Origin: Chitinophagaceae bacterium
GTDB taxonomy: Bacteria > Bacteroidota > Bacteroidia > Chitinophagales > Chitinophagaceae
Reading direction: 5' to 3'
NCBI GenBank assembly: GCA_030151745.1
Contig: JASLDA010000097.1
Coordinates: 1 to 11,136 of the forward strand
DNA: 11,136 nucleotides
The notes below the pieces were generated by a model that ran no database searches, was not told the DNA's origin, and worked only from the letters and a program-made list of their open reading frames with translations. Positions 10,974 through 11,136 of the stretch are shown piece after piece. How positions within the stretch are numbered: position 1 is the stretch's first letter; each line of letters begins with the position of its first letter. A program made the position numbers and the translations under genes.

Positions 10974-11136
10974 ATGCCTACAATAAAACGCTTTGAAGAG
11001 CTGCAAGTCTGGCAGATGGCCAAAAACCAATGCGAGCTATTCTTCACGTTAGTTGCAAACGGCATGTTGAGAAACCATGGTCCTTTACAGGATCAGATGG
11101 ACCGGTCATCGGCTTCGGTCATGGACAATATTGCTG
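10974..11136 (+). CDS. Four-helix-bundle protein (23S rRNA IVP / Avd-like), partial
   Basis: The first 54 codons are present and the gene runs off the right edge. The reading MPTIKRFEELQVWQMA, then PLQDQMDRSSASVMDNIA, matches the start of the S23/IVP four-helix-bundle family: F-x-E-L-x-V-W-Q-x-A in helix 1, and LQDQM-R-S-S-S-N-I-A leading into the usual Glu-Gly. The family includes proteins encoded by 23S rRNA intervening sequences and Avd, the accessory protein of diversity-generating retroelements; stand-alone copies are very common in Bacteroidota and have no settled function. Its position directly after a CoA-transferase alpha subunit is odd, suggesting insertion between scoA and scoB. 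Confidence 0.85.
   Translation, partial: MPTIKRFEELQVWQMAKNQCELFFTLVANGMLRNHGPLQDQMDRSSASVMDNIA

Noticed and set aside
10974..11136. Diversity-generating retroelement based on the Avd-like gene
   Set aside because: Stand-alone four-helix-bundle genes of this family are common; no reverse transcriptase or template/variable repeat pair is visible in the window.

Overview
The window looks like a GC-rich member of the Bacteroidota, most likely Chitinophagaceae or a close relative. This rests on gene families concentrated in that phylum: a HYC_CC_PP-type protein, a GIN-domain (DUF2807) lipoprotein, a WXXGXW-repeat secreted protein and a four-helix-bundle 23S-IVP/Avd-like gene. Several candidate TAnnTTTG promoter -7 boxes and weak use of Shine-Dalgarno sequences fit the same picture. 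No rRNA, tRNA, CRISPR array, transposase or integrase was seen.

Left edge (1-1276): three tightly spaced minus-strand genes read out of the window. They are a Cys/His-rich HYC_CC_PP protein, a secreted protein with one heavy-metal-associated domain, and the first 21 codons of a further exported protein. The arrangement resembles a Bacteroidota envelope metal (probably copper) locus. A divergent plus-strand gene encodes a small WXXGXW-repeat exported protein, followed by a hairpin terminator shared with the converging paa operon.

Centre (1637-6463): a minus-strand operon for the 1,2-phenylacetyl-CoA epoxidase, in the order paaA, paaB, paaC, an uncharacterised polytopic membrane protein, paaD. 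The membrane protein overlaps the end of paaC and sits 34 nt before paaD, so it is embedded in the operon, which is the most unusual gene-level feature here. The reductase gene paaE and the downstream paa genes are not in the window. The gaps between paaA, paaB and paaC hold candidate small ORFs, short tandem repeats and an internal promoter-like box.

Middle (6464-7484): a repeat-rich intergenic segment has a 7-bp tandem repeat and two large inverted repeats that share a core motif in opposite orientation, like a BIME-type palindromic element. Next is a small minus-strand lipoprotein with 22-residue amphipathic repeats, then an AT-rich divergent region.

Right (7485-11136): all genes are on the plus strand. 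They are a small protein resembling a cyclic-nucleotide-binding fold without an HTH, a GIN-domain lipoprotein, an M16 zinc metallopeptidase, the alpha subunit of a 3-oxoacid CoA-transferase, and the start of a four-helix-bundle protein preceded by a 10-bp tandem repeat. The peptidase and CoA-transferase genes each have a palindromic structure overlapping a candidate -7 box. The phenylacetate pathway ends in 3-oxoadipyl-CoA, acetyl-CoA and succinyl-CoA, so a CoA-transferase nearby is metabolically compatible, but a direct link is only inferred.
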